A stretch of 28,538 nucleotides of DNA, from the IMG/VR virus record IMGVR_UViG_3300021962_000495, positions 1 through 28,538 of that record; one strand, 5' to 3'. Shown here piece by piece: positions 23,001 to 28,417 of the stretch (positions within the stretch are counted from its first letter, which is position 1; every line of letters begins with the position of its first letter). Origin of the DNA: a virus. Below the pieces are notes generated by a model, which saw only the letters and a list, made by a program, of their open reading frames with translations, ran no database searches and was not told the DNA's origin. The translations under genes were made by a program, and so were the position numbers.

Positions 23001-25710
23001 AACCAGAAAAGAAACCTACTGGATTTGTCTTTGAGGATTGATCACTCAAAGAATTATATAATGTAACAGTTGAATTATTGTCAACTTGAACAAAATAAGA
23101 TGCGTTATTAACTAACTTATTCGTTGCCCCAATGGAAACTTCAGCATTTCCTTGAGAACTATAAACGATTTCTTCTCCATTAACAAAGTTATGTTCTTCC
23201 AAAAATACGATTTGATTAGTTGATGTGCTTACACCACCACCATCAGTTAAAGCCCTAGAATCAAAAGAAACGGTTCTTACTCTTTTAGCAAGAACTGGTT
23301 TAATTACGGCTCCATTTCCATTTCCACCAGTTACATTGGTGGATACAATTCTATCAACATCATAATTTTGAGAATCTACATATACTTTTTTGAGACTTCC
23401 ACTTACTACTGGTTGAACTTTTGCAGTGCCACTAGATACACTTATAACTGGAGGATTAATTACATCAAAATCTTTTCCGCCATTTAAAACAGTTACTGCT
23501 GAAAGTGGACCGTAGTATATTTTATCCGTCGATTTATAATTATTAATCTCAACACCATTAATCAACATTCCAGTTGATCCAGGAACGGTTTTCTCTCCTG
23601 TTCCTCTCTTAATATTTTTTTGAAGAGGAAACTTTCTTAGAAGTTTTTGTACTCCAATTTTACCTTCTTGTTGAGAATGGAGTGTAAATGTATGTGTTCC
23701 TACACCGGAGTTGGGAATATCAAAAGTTAAATATTGGGCACTACCAATAAATGCTGGTGAAGAGTATAACTTAAATTTTTGTGGGTTTGATTGAATTTGA
23801 ACATAATAGTATCCTGTATTCAATCCCACCAATACATCACCAGTAGGATTGTAATATACCTTATCACCATTAACAAATGGTACTGATGAATTTAATGCAA
23901 TTGTAGAATAAGTACCATCCAAATAGTCTTCAAAATTTGAAGAACTATTTACGGTTATTGTTTTTATAGATGCATTTAAAGTATGTCTATATTCGGTGGT
24001 ATTGATTCCTGTCTTTGATTCTGATGGTAATGAATTTGATGCAATATATGCATATTCATCTCTTTCTGCATAAAGATTCAACACATCAGATAAGATACGA
24101 CTATTCCCAAAACTAATTGGAGTCGAAGAAGAAGAAGCTTTACTAAGTTTTCTTCTTATATCATATTCAGTTCCAGCAGTTAAAGATGGTAAGTTTGCTA
24201 TGACTACACTATTTTGTGGAATATTAATAGATTGGATATAAGGAACTCCACTGGAAGCAATAATATTCTCAGTTCCTCTTTCTAATATTTCTACTTCATC
24301 GCCAATTTTTAAACTGGATTTATCGATGATAGATCCAAGGGTTAAATTAGTATTATCAGAAATTTGATATCTGGTGCTTGTATTGTATATCCATGAATTT
24401 GCAAAAATTTGTTTATATGATTCAGAACCATTTTCTATTTTATCTCCATAGTTTTTAACATAAACAATATCATTTTCATCAACCTTTAAACTATCACTAG
24501 TTTGCACAAGGTCATTAAGTATACCAAAGAATATCATTTCAACTTTCTTTGATGTATCACCATTTTCAAAAGCGAAATAGGTATCTCCAGATCTAACATT
24601 ATCTGTCGGAGATATTGCCGAAGTAATTCCAGTACAACCTAAAAATTGATTGACAGTCTTTCCAGTGTATGAAATACTATTGGTGCCAGATATGATAGTT
24701 CCAGCATTTTTAAATCCAATCGTAGAATCAACGCTAAGAATTGAAGAACCTACAGAAACTGATTCTAATGCTTTTGTATTTGGGGTAATTATAAAGTTAC
24801 CTTGAACAGCAGATTGATTATCATATCCAACGAATAATTCAAGTTGATAATATGTTCTACCTTTTCTTGTAAATATTTCTACAGAAGATATTGAGGCACT
24901 AGTGCTCGGATCTGTACTCTTTACAACTGTTTGTCCAACCAGTTTAAGCGGATCACCAGAAACTGCCTCTGCAACTACGATTTCTCTTCTTACATAATTT
25001 GAAGCAGAGGGTTTAATTAGATATTCTTCTAAGTTAACAACTGTTGGCGTTTCACCAAAAAGAACATTGAACAAGATTCTAATAGAGTCATCAGTGCCTT
25101 TTGACTCATAAAAATCTTTCGCATGTTTGATAAAATTGCCAGCATCAATTTCATCAACAAAGGTAAGATTTTCAAATCCAGGAGTAAAGGTATACTTTAA
25201 CTTTTTATAAAATTCCTTTAAGAATAAGGAACTAAGATTTTGAACAGTTGAGTTTGCTGTATGAGCTGCAGCAGTTGATGTAGAAAATACAAGATTTTCT
25301 TGGTTCAATTCTTGGTGATAGTCGGTTATTCCACTAAATCCACGAATACAACCAGTGAAACTATTTGCGGTTATACCAGTATAAGTAATAATCTCATCAT
25401 CAATTTTAAATAAACCATACTGATTTGGAAATCCTTTGGTGCTGGATACTTGAATAGTAGTGGAAGAATCTGTAATGTCAGACGACAATGTTGTTGAACT
25501 AACGATTGCCTCTGGAGACAGATTATCTAATTTTAAGTACTGATCTAAGTTATCAGTAATATCAATAGGTCCACCTTGATATTCTTGTGAAACATAGTAT
25601 TGCTTTAAAAATTCTACGGCGTTTGGACTCTCGTCCAAAATAAAACTTGGAAGTTGACTTTCAACAATTTGTTGAATTTTTACTTTAGATTCAAATCCAG
25701 TCTGTATCAT
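14056..25710 (-). CDS. Giant modular baseplate wedge protein, gp7-like N-terminus (3884 aa)
   Basis: An uninterrupted 11.65-kb frame encodes 3884 residues, against 1032 for T4 gp7. Residues 1-60 and 155-310 resemble the C-terminal part of T4 gp7 as I recall it. DFYESKGTDDSIRILFNVLF parallels DFYSTKGIEASYKFLFKVLY, and LVGQTVVKSTD parallels LVGQTIYTATG. It lies between gp6 and gp8, where gene 7 is in T4, so it is probably the gp7 counterpart linking the wedge proteins. The rest is modular: IDDEIITYT...RG units (from residue 66), HGF.tGe.V.Y...YYV units (from about 594), GsGYt-type units throughout, and a YHYH-like domain (1228-1335). Three related beta-sandwich-like units span about 2500-2863. 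Two gp10-like VFVNxIxQ units lie near 3190-3245 and 3467-3560. The C-terminus has KYSWGRLSNISGG and ends RRNVSIRNTGALPKIIL. No signal peptide or membrane segment is seen. The start is 1 base after gp6. Confidence 0.93.
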   Translation of the reverse strand: MIQTGFESKVKIQQIVESQLPSFILDESPNAVEFLKQYYVSQEYQGGPIDITDNLDQYLKLDNLSPEAIVSSTTLSSDITDSSTTIQVSSTKGFPNQYGLFKIDDEIITYTGITANSFTGCIRGFSGITDYHQELNQENLVFSTSTAAAHTANSTVQNLSSLFLKEFYKKLKYTFTPGFENLTFVDEIDAGNFIKHAKDFYESKGTDDSIRILFNVLFGETPTVVNLEEYLIKPSASNYVRREIVVAEAVSGDPLKLVGQTVVKSTDPSTSASISSVEIFTRKGRTYYQLELFVGYDNQSAVQGNFIITPNTKALESVSVGSSILSVDSTIGFKNAGTIISGTNSISYTGKTVNQFLGCTGITSAISPTDNVRSGDTYFAFENGDTSKKVEMIFFGILNDLVQTSDSLKVDENDIVYVKNYGDKIENGSESYKQIFANSWIYNTSTRYQISDNTNLTLGSIIDKSSLKIGDEVEILERGTENIIASSGVPYIQSINIPQNSVVIANLPSLTAGTEYDIRRKLSKASSSSTPISFGNSRILSDVLNLYAERDEYAYIASNSLPSESKTGINTTEYRHTLNASIKTITVNSSSNFEDYLDGTYSTIALNSSVPFVNGDKVYYNPTGDVLVGLNTGYYYVQIQSNPQKFKLYSSPAFIGSAQYLTFDIPNSGVGTHTFTLHSQQEGKIGVQKLLRKFPLQKNIKRGTGEKTVPGSTGMLINGVEINNYKSTDKIYYGPLSAVTVLNGGKDFDVINPPVISVSSGTAKVQPVVSGSLKKVYVDSQNYDVDRIVSTNVTGGNGNGAVIKPVLAKRVRTVSFDSRALTDGGGVSTSTNQIVFLEEHNFVNGEEIVYSSQGNAEVSIGATNKLVNNASYFVQVDNNSTVTLYNSLSDQSSKTNPVGFFSGSNGTHKFSTAKTKNVVSYVKVINEGSGYTNRKLIVKPTGISTTRDTVNFDDHGFNTGELVTYDFETTQITGISTSNQYYVLKVDDNAFRLCDAGIGGTFTSNFNRGDYIKFTDTGVGYQYFAYPDISVLITYVNTGIGSTTQQYQELVTTPVVKGSLVDAYLYETGTGYGSTILNFEKKPIISIKNGKQAEVTPVIINGSINSANVTYGGLEYNSVPDLVVQDSSGSGSGAELRAVIGAGKILEVKVISAGIGYSATSTKVKVISSGKNSVIDVNVRSLTINDSFNRFNSGEVLLNGDDNLKYSVSKYFSGLRTAFKDIKGNVSGIIGWAYDGNPIYGPFGYTNPEDMSSSVKTLESGYELNTSNVVDRPSGFDAGYFIEDYTFSNSGDLDEYNGRFEKTSEFPYGTYVYHATLNVTDNSTPSFPYFIGNEYYSKLLKDNDLNQSFDFNQSILHRNTFPYKVSDNNADYNFFNEIDDVTKQQTKIESVSEGYINSIEIQNSGDNYKVNDKLEFFEDNTSGSGLDVSVSAIKGRSITDVTTTFTENLDSIFSWNKNGDIKVSILPYHTFSNLDYVSISGFTTTLSKLNKNYQIAVPSYSNGVCLSTVTSSTAGFTTEIYVSPVPEQISIGSSIGIGTETLRVLGIHRNENIIRIERGLTGVSHTQGSSVTFIPDSFTISESVDYFDSKVNEKVFFNPKESLGVGTITGVSTSVTFNFGDTTVTRDIVSKGVFLENHPFVSNQQIVFTSSGSNISISTDGSSTFAMPSTLYVVKKNKNLIGIKTQISSSEVFFHTNGDDNDRYLFESSHTQVFGDVQKSQATVSVSTSHGLTNGDIIQLSIEPNLSVGIGTSTNIQVLYKSEIDSLIINPIGFNSTGINTTSNVITLSNHGLKTGDKVYFEDANNPILDKNYFYVYRVNSNKIKICETYKDSLSVPPIAVSIASTGGNSQSISLINPSIDVIKNNNIVFDLTDSSLSGYELKLFYDKEFINEFVSIGNTSDFVITGVGTAGISTNASLTLEYNNSVPKELFYTLERDGTLLTPDGDVKNNSKIKFVGSLYNNSYSVSGIATTSFTITLNGRPEKLNYIQSECDTLEYSTTSTTAQGPVKNLQILSSGYGYKKLPTLNSTNSTNGKDLIISPLSNTIGNLNQSRSITDNFVYSCDFTLRPQAFISPLITVKDSNTISKIDVISSGEGYTTPPSLVIVNPDTRNVINSGSFEVLLTGTSVQSVNVTTQPKGLPNNSVELFATNNTNGVSVQQVQSSSAGIFTCIITTPTINGITSFTSQPFQIGDKVFVEGIQKYSTDGSGFNSSDYGYRFLEVTNYIKGLTVNDQVVLSISGLGTNTGIAKTIQDSSGTLVNQNSYPSFNITQSISTFLVGEKLISNGIERDLTVSESNQNILKVSGSYELSVNEIITGKQSGNVATIFTIDENKGEFLINYSNTKNLGWEDEIGRLSEDFQVTPNNDYFQNLSYTIKSSKTWKEQESIVNNLVHVSGLKNFADVGLTSSITKDPDGRNAGITTAYSDTNFYSYFIDENRVDTIYNFDNVVDIDVVGSKSKFLKLENKKLTDYIELRSNDVLSIDDISNQFSNSDADVTPYVNLVKLGDNNYENYIFRVTNSDNTQIQFNDLTIINDDTSSFILDNEFLVNRGTNETPGEEYGTFDLYTDNFNDTYLRFNPDDPNNTDYDIKLIKQTFNSIVSGVGTTSIGFVDLTGSVNIESTGTGISTIITLDSGKFESLYLTAHVIDNTTNDANYVKLLVSHNGSDSFLSEYYADSEDSTSFSGNAIGTFGANLSGGVLSITHTNDTTHEVQIKSNIVGFGTTAVGVGTFRFITDGQIPGNERSVVYEAKHYGTVSAASTTILSLNKNIFNASKSFVEVSVGSTKALHQVLTIHDNTDVYTHQLPFLSVSTLDEFDTASGVGTFGGDFDGDNLLLKFYPDSNQTGAIDISVFSKSFYTTIDIANEPNDLVYGKIDEEVDEKFYNSINGDRINKFDFELTTNGTPIFAKVFNPNSVSLAATTGIFSIKNHFFRTGEELIYTPNSTFVGIGTSAMKYSATDELPQTVYAIKLTNDTFKVGISKTDAQNGIGVTFVTFGEGNAHRFAMAKRNSKSIISIDNLVQYPIAATKITHQLSGNGGQISTTSTTFTLSGISSISPKDILKIDNEYMEVTNVGLGTTNVGPITNVGTENLVLVKRGFVGTSATSHTDSTTVRVHKGAFNIVENKIYFTDAPRGNPQIDKTDLNLDYETSDFNGRVFLRSDYTGNQIYDDISDEFTGIGRTFTLLVGGANTTGLGSTGGSGIVFVNNIFQTPSTDNNRNNNYEINENTVAGITTIVFSGLTKPDVDPLEYVVSEFDINQNETPRGGIIVSLGSTPGSGFAPLVGASVTAVVGAGGSIVSVGLGTTDFNGSGYNGLVSIGISVFENGHIGDVASISATIGVGGTLTFSVGSGGTGYTNPEIFVSDPSYENLPVTGVSRLGIGATTETGIGLLLDVKVGPSTSGIGSTFFEVTEFKIARNGYSFRRGDVIKPVGLVTDKSLAAPLSDFEITILDTYSDNFAAWEFGQLDYIDSVRNYQDGIRVRFPLFYNGELLSFEPSTSLSPNQKLENLLLIFVNGILQEPGVSYRFTGGTSFIFTSAPKSEDNIAIFFYRGISGSDSTLVTGINQSLKVGDNVQVFKNNAINGTVTQDERTIFDLTYSDKFETDSYSGPGIDETNVKPLAWIKQKTDKKINGENVYKSRDSIESLVFPTARIISGFSTTSDEIFVDNAEIFDYESDKGASSPPTNFAALVVNGISTVSTDSVELISNFVNVDGFSGIVTGITTSFGTGSNPLALQFTINASSFTGLSTGYPVYVFDTRIGTGVTSIDNSDAAIVGIGTTFLDNVYKIVSWSSSGTIGIITCNVDSNSSVVGLQTFGSITNPVGKYSWGRLSNISGGLTRSSNPISIGVTGNVVAGLSTYPTIQRRNVSIRNTGALPKIIL
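17119..18213 (-). repeat. Three related beta-sandwich-like modules in the giant protein
   Basis: Residues about 2500-2863 of the giant protein contain three diverged copies of one unit. Copy 1 runs from YVNLVKLGDNNYENY to GTFDLYTDNFNDTYLRFNPD and DYDIKLIKQTF. Copy 2 runs from YVKLLVSHNGSDSFLSEYYA to GTFGANLSGGVLSITHTNDT and HEVQIKSNIV. Copy 3 runs from ALHQVLTIHDNTDVYTHQLP to GTFGGDFDGDNLLLKFYPDS and GAIDISVFSKSF. The shared pattern is a strand with V.L.....n...y....., then GTF......d..L...y.pd......i.....F. Each unit is roughly 90-130 residues including linkers. A beta-sandwich fold is inferred from the strand pattern only. Confidence 0.7.
21706..22029 (-). other. YHYH-like domain within the giant protein
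   Basis: Residues about 1228-1335 hold GWAYDGNPIYGPFGY (1231-1245), DLDEYNGRF (about 1291-1299), YGTYVYHATL (1308-1317) and FPYFIGNEYY (1327-1336). The order DG.PIYGP ... DLDe.NGR ... P.GTY.YH.T ... FPYFIG is that of the YHYH domain family as I recall it. The family's DEC cysteine is Tyr here, and the first His of YHYH is Val (YVYH), so this copy has lost part of the usual signature. The function of the domain is not established. Confidence 0.78.
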
Positions 25711-25711
25711 A

Positions 25712-27688
25712 TTACTGTCTTGCTAGATTCCCGTTAGAATAACTTGATGTGTAGTAATCGCTAATAAATTTTGTTCCAGATATTTCATCACCAGAAGCAA
25801 TCACATCCCTAACCATATTTATTGTGCTTTTTGAAATATTTAAACTTAAATACAAGTCCTTAAGTCCAACAACATCATTTGATTCGGGGAAAGCCTGAAT
25901 CTCTATAATTCCATTAGGTCTTGCTGTAGATGTTATGTTAATTGTTCCTATTTTAATTTCTCCTTTCACATAATCAACTGTTCCTACTTCTTTTGCAACA
26001 ACAACAGGATTTCCATTTTCATCAAGTTTCACTGCAGAAATTATGCCAGTTGTTGCCTTAAGATTTGTTGGTCTGGAAAGAAATACGTTAGCAGCCTCAG
26101 AAGCAGATGTAATGTTTCTTGACCCTATAGCAACATTGGGGGTGTCTATAAGAAAAACGAAAGAGGATTCGCCAGAAATTTTAAATGGCGTTGATTTGAT
26201 GTTAAGTCCCTGTGGATTTACATGAAATTGATTTCCAAAACACAACTCATATTGGGCAAATTGATTTAAAGCAGCCTTTAAATCTCTTCTTATGATAATT
26301 TTAGTGATATTGGAAGTAATTGCATCATCAGTATTGTCAATAACCTTTTGCACTTTACTATACTTAAATCTTCCACCAAATGCATTTAAATCTATAGATT
26401 CAGAATATGCAGTCAGTGAATTGGAAACTTTCGTCTTCAAATCATTAACATTGGATACTCTATTATAGTCGTAATAAACGGAGCTATCCAGTTCAACATA
26501 AAGAATTTTAAGATCTACAATTTTTTGATTAATTCCAGAAACAGAATACTGTTTCAACTTAGATAGGATAAGTGACTTATTAAAATCAGAAACAAAAGTA
26601 CCATTCTTTGGTTTGATGCTGATTTGTACTGTTCCAAATTCTGGTGGATCTAACTCCTCACCACCAACAACAGAAACTGATTCTGTATCTGGATATATTC
26701 TCTTGATAATTGCTTCGTAATCACGTCCTGTAACCGCCCTGTACTGCGACGAATAGAGTCTTGGGGCATAGTACTTGATTGAACTAATTGCCTCAATCTC
26801 AGCGCCATTCTGAGACGCCTGATTAGTTGTTATAGTTACTGTTCCTGGATTTATAACTTGTCCAGCAGCAGACTCTAATGTTCCTGAGAAGGAAAATGAT
26901 GATGCTCCATTACCTTCTTCTCCATCAGTAATAATATAATTGACTGTAATCGTTTCACCATCAGAATTAGTATCGGTTCCAAGTTTCTTACCAATAATGC
27001 CATCACCAAAAATAATCTCATACTTCTCATCTTGAACTTCTTGAATGAGATAGATTCTAGAAGATGATTTTACATCAAAAATGTTTTCTGCCAGTGCATA
27101 TTCAATGCCAAGTCCAGAATCATTTGCCTTCTTGACATAAACATTAATTGTTGATGTGTCGATGAATGAGTTGTTGAGGATAAATCTCTGATCTAACGAA
27201 CCATCATAGGTAAATTGTCTTGTCAGGAACGTTCCTTGATAGACATCAATATTGCTGAAAGATGCGACTCCACCATCGACGTTAGCCGTGATGTCTTCTG
27301 GTATCGCAAACGTATATGTAGTGTCATTAGCGCTTCCTACACACACTATACCCGCCTTCAAGGTGAGTGTGGGAGTGTTTACGCTTGTTGATACAGTAAA
27401 AGATATTTGTGCCTTAGCGGCGCTTCTAGAGCGAGGTACATAACCAATGTTTCTTGCCAGAGAAACGACATTTTCACGAAGAGTTGCCGAGTCCAAGAAG
27501 GACTCATTAACAATCATGTTAGAGTTAAATGCCGTAATATAGGTATTATACGCCAGAGTATCGATTAATACCGAAAAGTTAGATCCTTCAAAGTCAAAGT
27601 CCGAGAACGTGGAGTTAGCACGGAGATAGTCTTTGATAGAAGTTTTTATCTGATCAAAATCTAGGTTTGTATATTTTGTAAAAGGCAT
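25712..27688 (-). CDS. 6: Baseplate wedge subunit gp6
   Basis: A 658-residue protein, essentially the length of T4 gp6 (660). gp6 builds the continuous inner ring of the baseplate by connecting neighbouring wedges, and binds gp25 and gp7. The N-terminus (MPFTKYTNLDFDQIKTSIKD, YLRANSTFSDFDFEGSNFSV, LIDTLAYNTYITAFNSNMIV, NESFLDSATLRENVVSLARN, IGYVPRSRSAAKAQI) is strongly gp6-like. Residues about 305-360 carry the Baseplate-J-type core YSSQYRAVTGRDYEAIIKRI, then YPDTESVSVVGGEELDPPEF. The C-terminal half has the helical and beta segments of the family (LKQYSVSGINQKIVDLKILY). No repeat insertions are visible, unlike gp14 and gp8. It begins 1 base after the gp25 stop, with only a weak GAG-like Shine-Dalgarno, so it is probably read from the gp25 promoter. 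Confidence 0.96.
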   Translation of the reverse strand: MPFTKYTNLDFDQIKTSIKDYLRANSTFSDFDFEGSNFSVLIDTLAYNTYITAFNSNMIVNESFLDSATLRENVVSLARNIGYVPRSRSAAKAQISFTVSTSVNTPTLTLKAGIVCVGSANDTTYTFAIPEDITANVDGGVASFSNIDVYQGTFLTRQFTYDGSLDQRFILNNSFIDTSTINVYVKKANDSGLGIEYALAENIFDVKSSSRIYLIQEVQDEKYEIIFGDGIIGKKLGTDTNSDGETITVNYIITDGEEGNGASSFSFSGTLESAAGQVINPGTVTITTNQASQNGAEIEAISSIKYYAPRLYSSQYRAVTGRDYEAIIKRIYPDTESVSVVGGEELDPPEFGTVQISIKPKNGTFVSDFNKSLILSKLKQYSVSGINQKIVDLKILYVELDSSVYYDYNRVSNVNDLKTKVSNSLTAYSESIDLNAFGGRFKYSKVQKVIDNTDDAITSNITKIIIRRDLKAALNQFAQYELCFGNQFHVNPQGLNIKSTPFKISGESSFVFLIDTPNVAIGSRNITSASEAANVFLSRPTNLKATTGIISAVKLDENGNPVVVAKEVGTVDYVKGEIKIGTINITSTARPNGIIEIQAFPESNDVVGLKDLYLSLNISKSTINMVRDVIASGDEISGTKFISDYYTSSYSNGNLARQ

Positions 27689-27689
27689 T

Positions 27690-28091
27690 TTATCTCGTTG
27701 CCTCTAAGAGGAATGAATATTCTTGTGTTGGAAACTCTTGTCCTACAATGTCAAATATAACAGTCACGTTGAATACGTTGTCGTCTGGTATTGGTTCAAC
27801 TTCAACGATTACATTTTCTACACGAGGTTCAAAGTTATCAATGGCAATTTCAATTTGTCCTTGAATAACCGATGCAGTACCAAAATCTACGAATTCAAAG
27901 AGACTTCTTCTTACGTCAGAACCCAACAGGGAGTTAAAAAACCTCTCTGTTGGGATTGTTTCTACAATATTTCTGACAGATCTACGAATCGCATTCTCAT
28001 TCTTTAAAACTTGCAGATCTTTTGTGATGGGATGAGGCTCAAAAGACAAACTAATGTCCTTAAATGCTCTGGATATCCTCTGGATCGCCAT
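27690..28091 (-). CDS. 25: Baseplate wedge subunit gp25 (GPW/gp25 family)
   Basis: A 133-residue protein, nearly the same length as T4 gp25 (132). Members of this family form the part of the wedge core that contacts the sheath initiator and gp6, and are conserved in contractile injection systems. It shows the family pattern DISLSFEPHPITKDLQVLKN at the N-terminus, AIRRSVRNIVETIPTERFFN in the middle and LFEFVD next. The diagnostic EPR motif is in DNFEPRVENVIVEVEP, and the protein ends in a beta-rich tail. It is the first gene downstream of a perfect late promoter box at 28114-28121 and is followed by gp6 after 1 base, the T4-like 25-6-7-8 order. The predicted leader (about 17 bases) has no clear Shine-Dalgarno. 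Confidence 0.96.
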   Translation of the reverse strand: MAIQRISRAFKDISLSFEPHPITKDLQVLKNENAIRRSVRNIVETIPTERFFNSLLGSDVRRSLFEFVDFGTASVIQGQIEIAIDNFEPRVENVIVEVEPIPDDNVFNVTVIFDIVGQEFPTQEYSFLLEATR

Positions 28092-28113
28092 TAGGTAAAG
28101 AGTTCTGTTGGAT

Positions 28114-28121
28114 TATTTATA
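28114..28121 (-). promoter_or_regulatory. T4-type late promoter box upstream of gp25
   Basis: Minus-strand TATAAATA lies in the 43-base gap between the 79-residue gene and gp25, 22 bases upstream of the gp25 ATG. The wider context is AAATATAAATAATCC. With T4 spacing, transcription would start near 28108. It would serve gp25, gp6 and the giant wedge gene at least. Confidence 0.75.
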
Positions 28122-28134
28122 TTTAATACCCAAA

Positions 28135-28374
28135 TCATCCGTAAATCGGCTCTGTACCGTACTCCCAATCATCATAGTCTTCGTCATTGCGAATTTTTTC
28201 GTGCAATTCTGACTGTTTTGTGAAGTCATGACGTGGTGCATTGTCGTGCATCACCTCTGTAATCACTCTTTTTGGTGGATTATGTTGCATTGAACCATAG
28301 TCAGAGGCGAGTTTAGTGGTTCCCCACATCTCTCTCATGTACTCTTTGTTTCTATCGACAGGTGATTGTCCCAT
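28135..28374 (-). CDS. Small hypothetical protein
   Basis: A 79-residue hydrophilic protein that I do not recognise. It begins MGQSPVDRNKEYMREMWGTT, continues KLASDYGSMQHNPPKRVITE and ends in a very acidic, tyrosine-rich tail, EDYDDWEYGTEPIYG. There is no membrane segment or known motif. The start is well supported: a GGAG Shine-Dalgarno at 28380-28383 sits 5 bases before the ATG, the clearest ribosome binding site in the window. It lies upstream of the gp25 promoter and therefore belongs to a different transcript, possibly one starting at the variant late box at 28432-28439. Its presence next to baseplate genes suggests a late virion or assembly protein, but that is positional inference only. 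Confidence 0.72.
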   Translation of the reverse strand: MGQSPVDRNKEYMREMWGTTKLASDYGSMQHNPPKRVITEVMHDNAPRHDFTKQSELHEKIRNDEDYDDWEYGTEPIYG

Positions 28375-28379
28375 TTTAG

Positions 28380-28400
28380 CTCCTGATTCGTTAAAATCAG
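28380..28400 (-). promoter_or_regulatory. Ribosome binding site with adjacent hairpin
   Basis: On the minus strand a 6-bp inverted repeat, CTGATT-TTAACG-AATCAG (28400-28383), runs directly into the Shine-Dalgarno GGAG (28383-28380) of the 79-residue gene. The final G of the stem is the first G of GGAG, so folding would bring the ribosome site to the base of a hairpin. It is not followed by a T-run, so it is unlikely to be a terminator. Confidence 0.45.
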
Positions 28401-28417
28401 AACTTTTAGAGGGGTTG

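Noticed and set aside
14056-25710. The giant frame as an assembly artefact or fusion of several genes
   Set aside because: The frame is continuous, has family-like N- and C-termini, carries repeated modules in one frame throughout, and shows no internal gene boundary with a convincing ribosome site.
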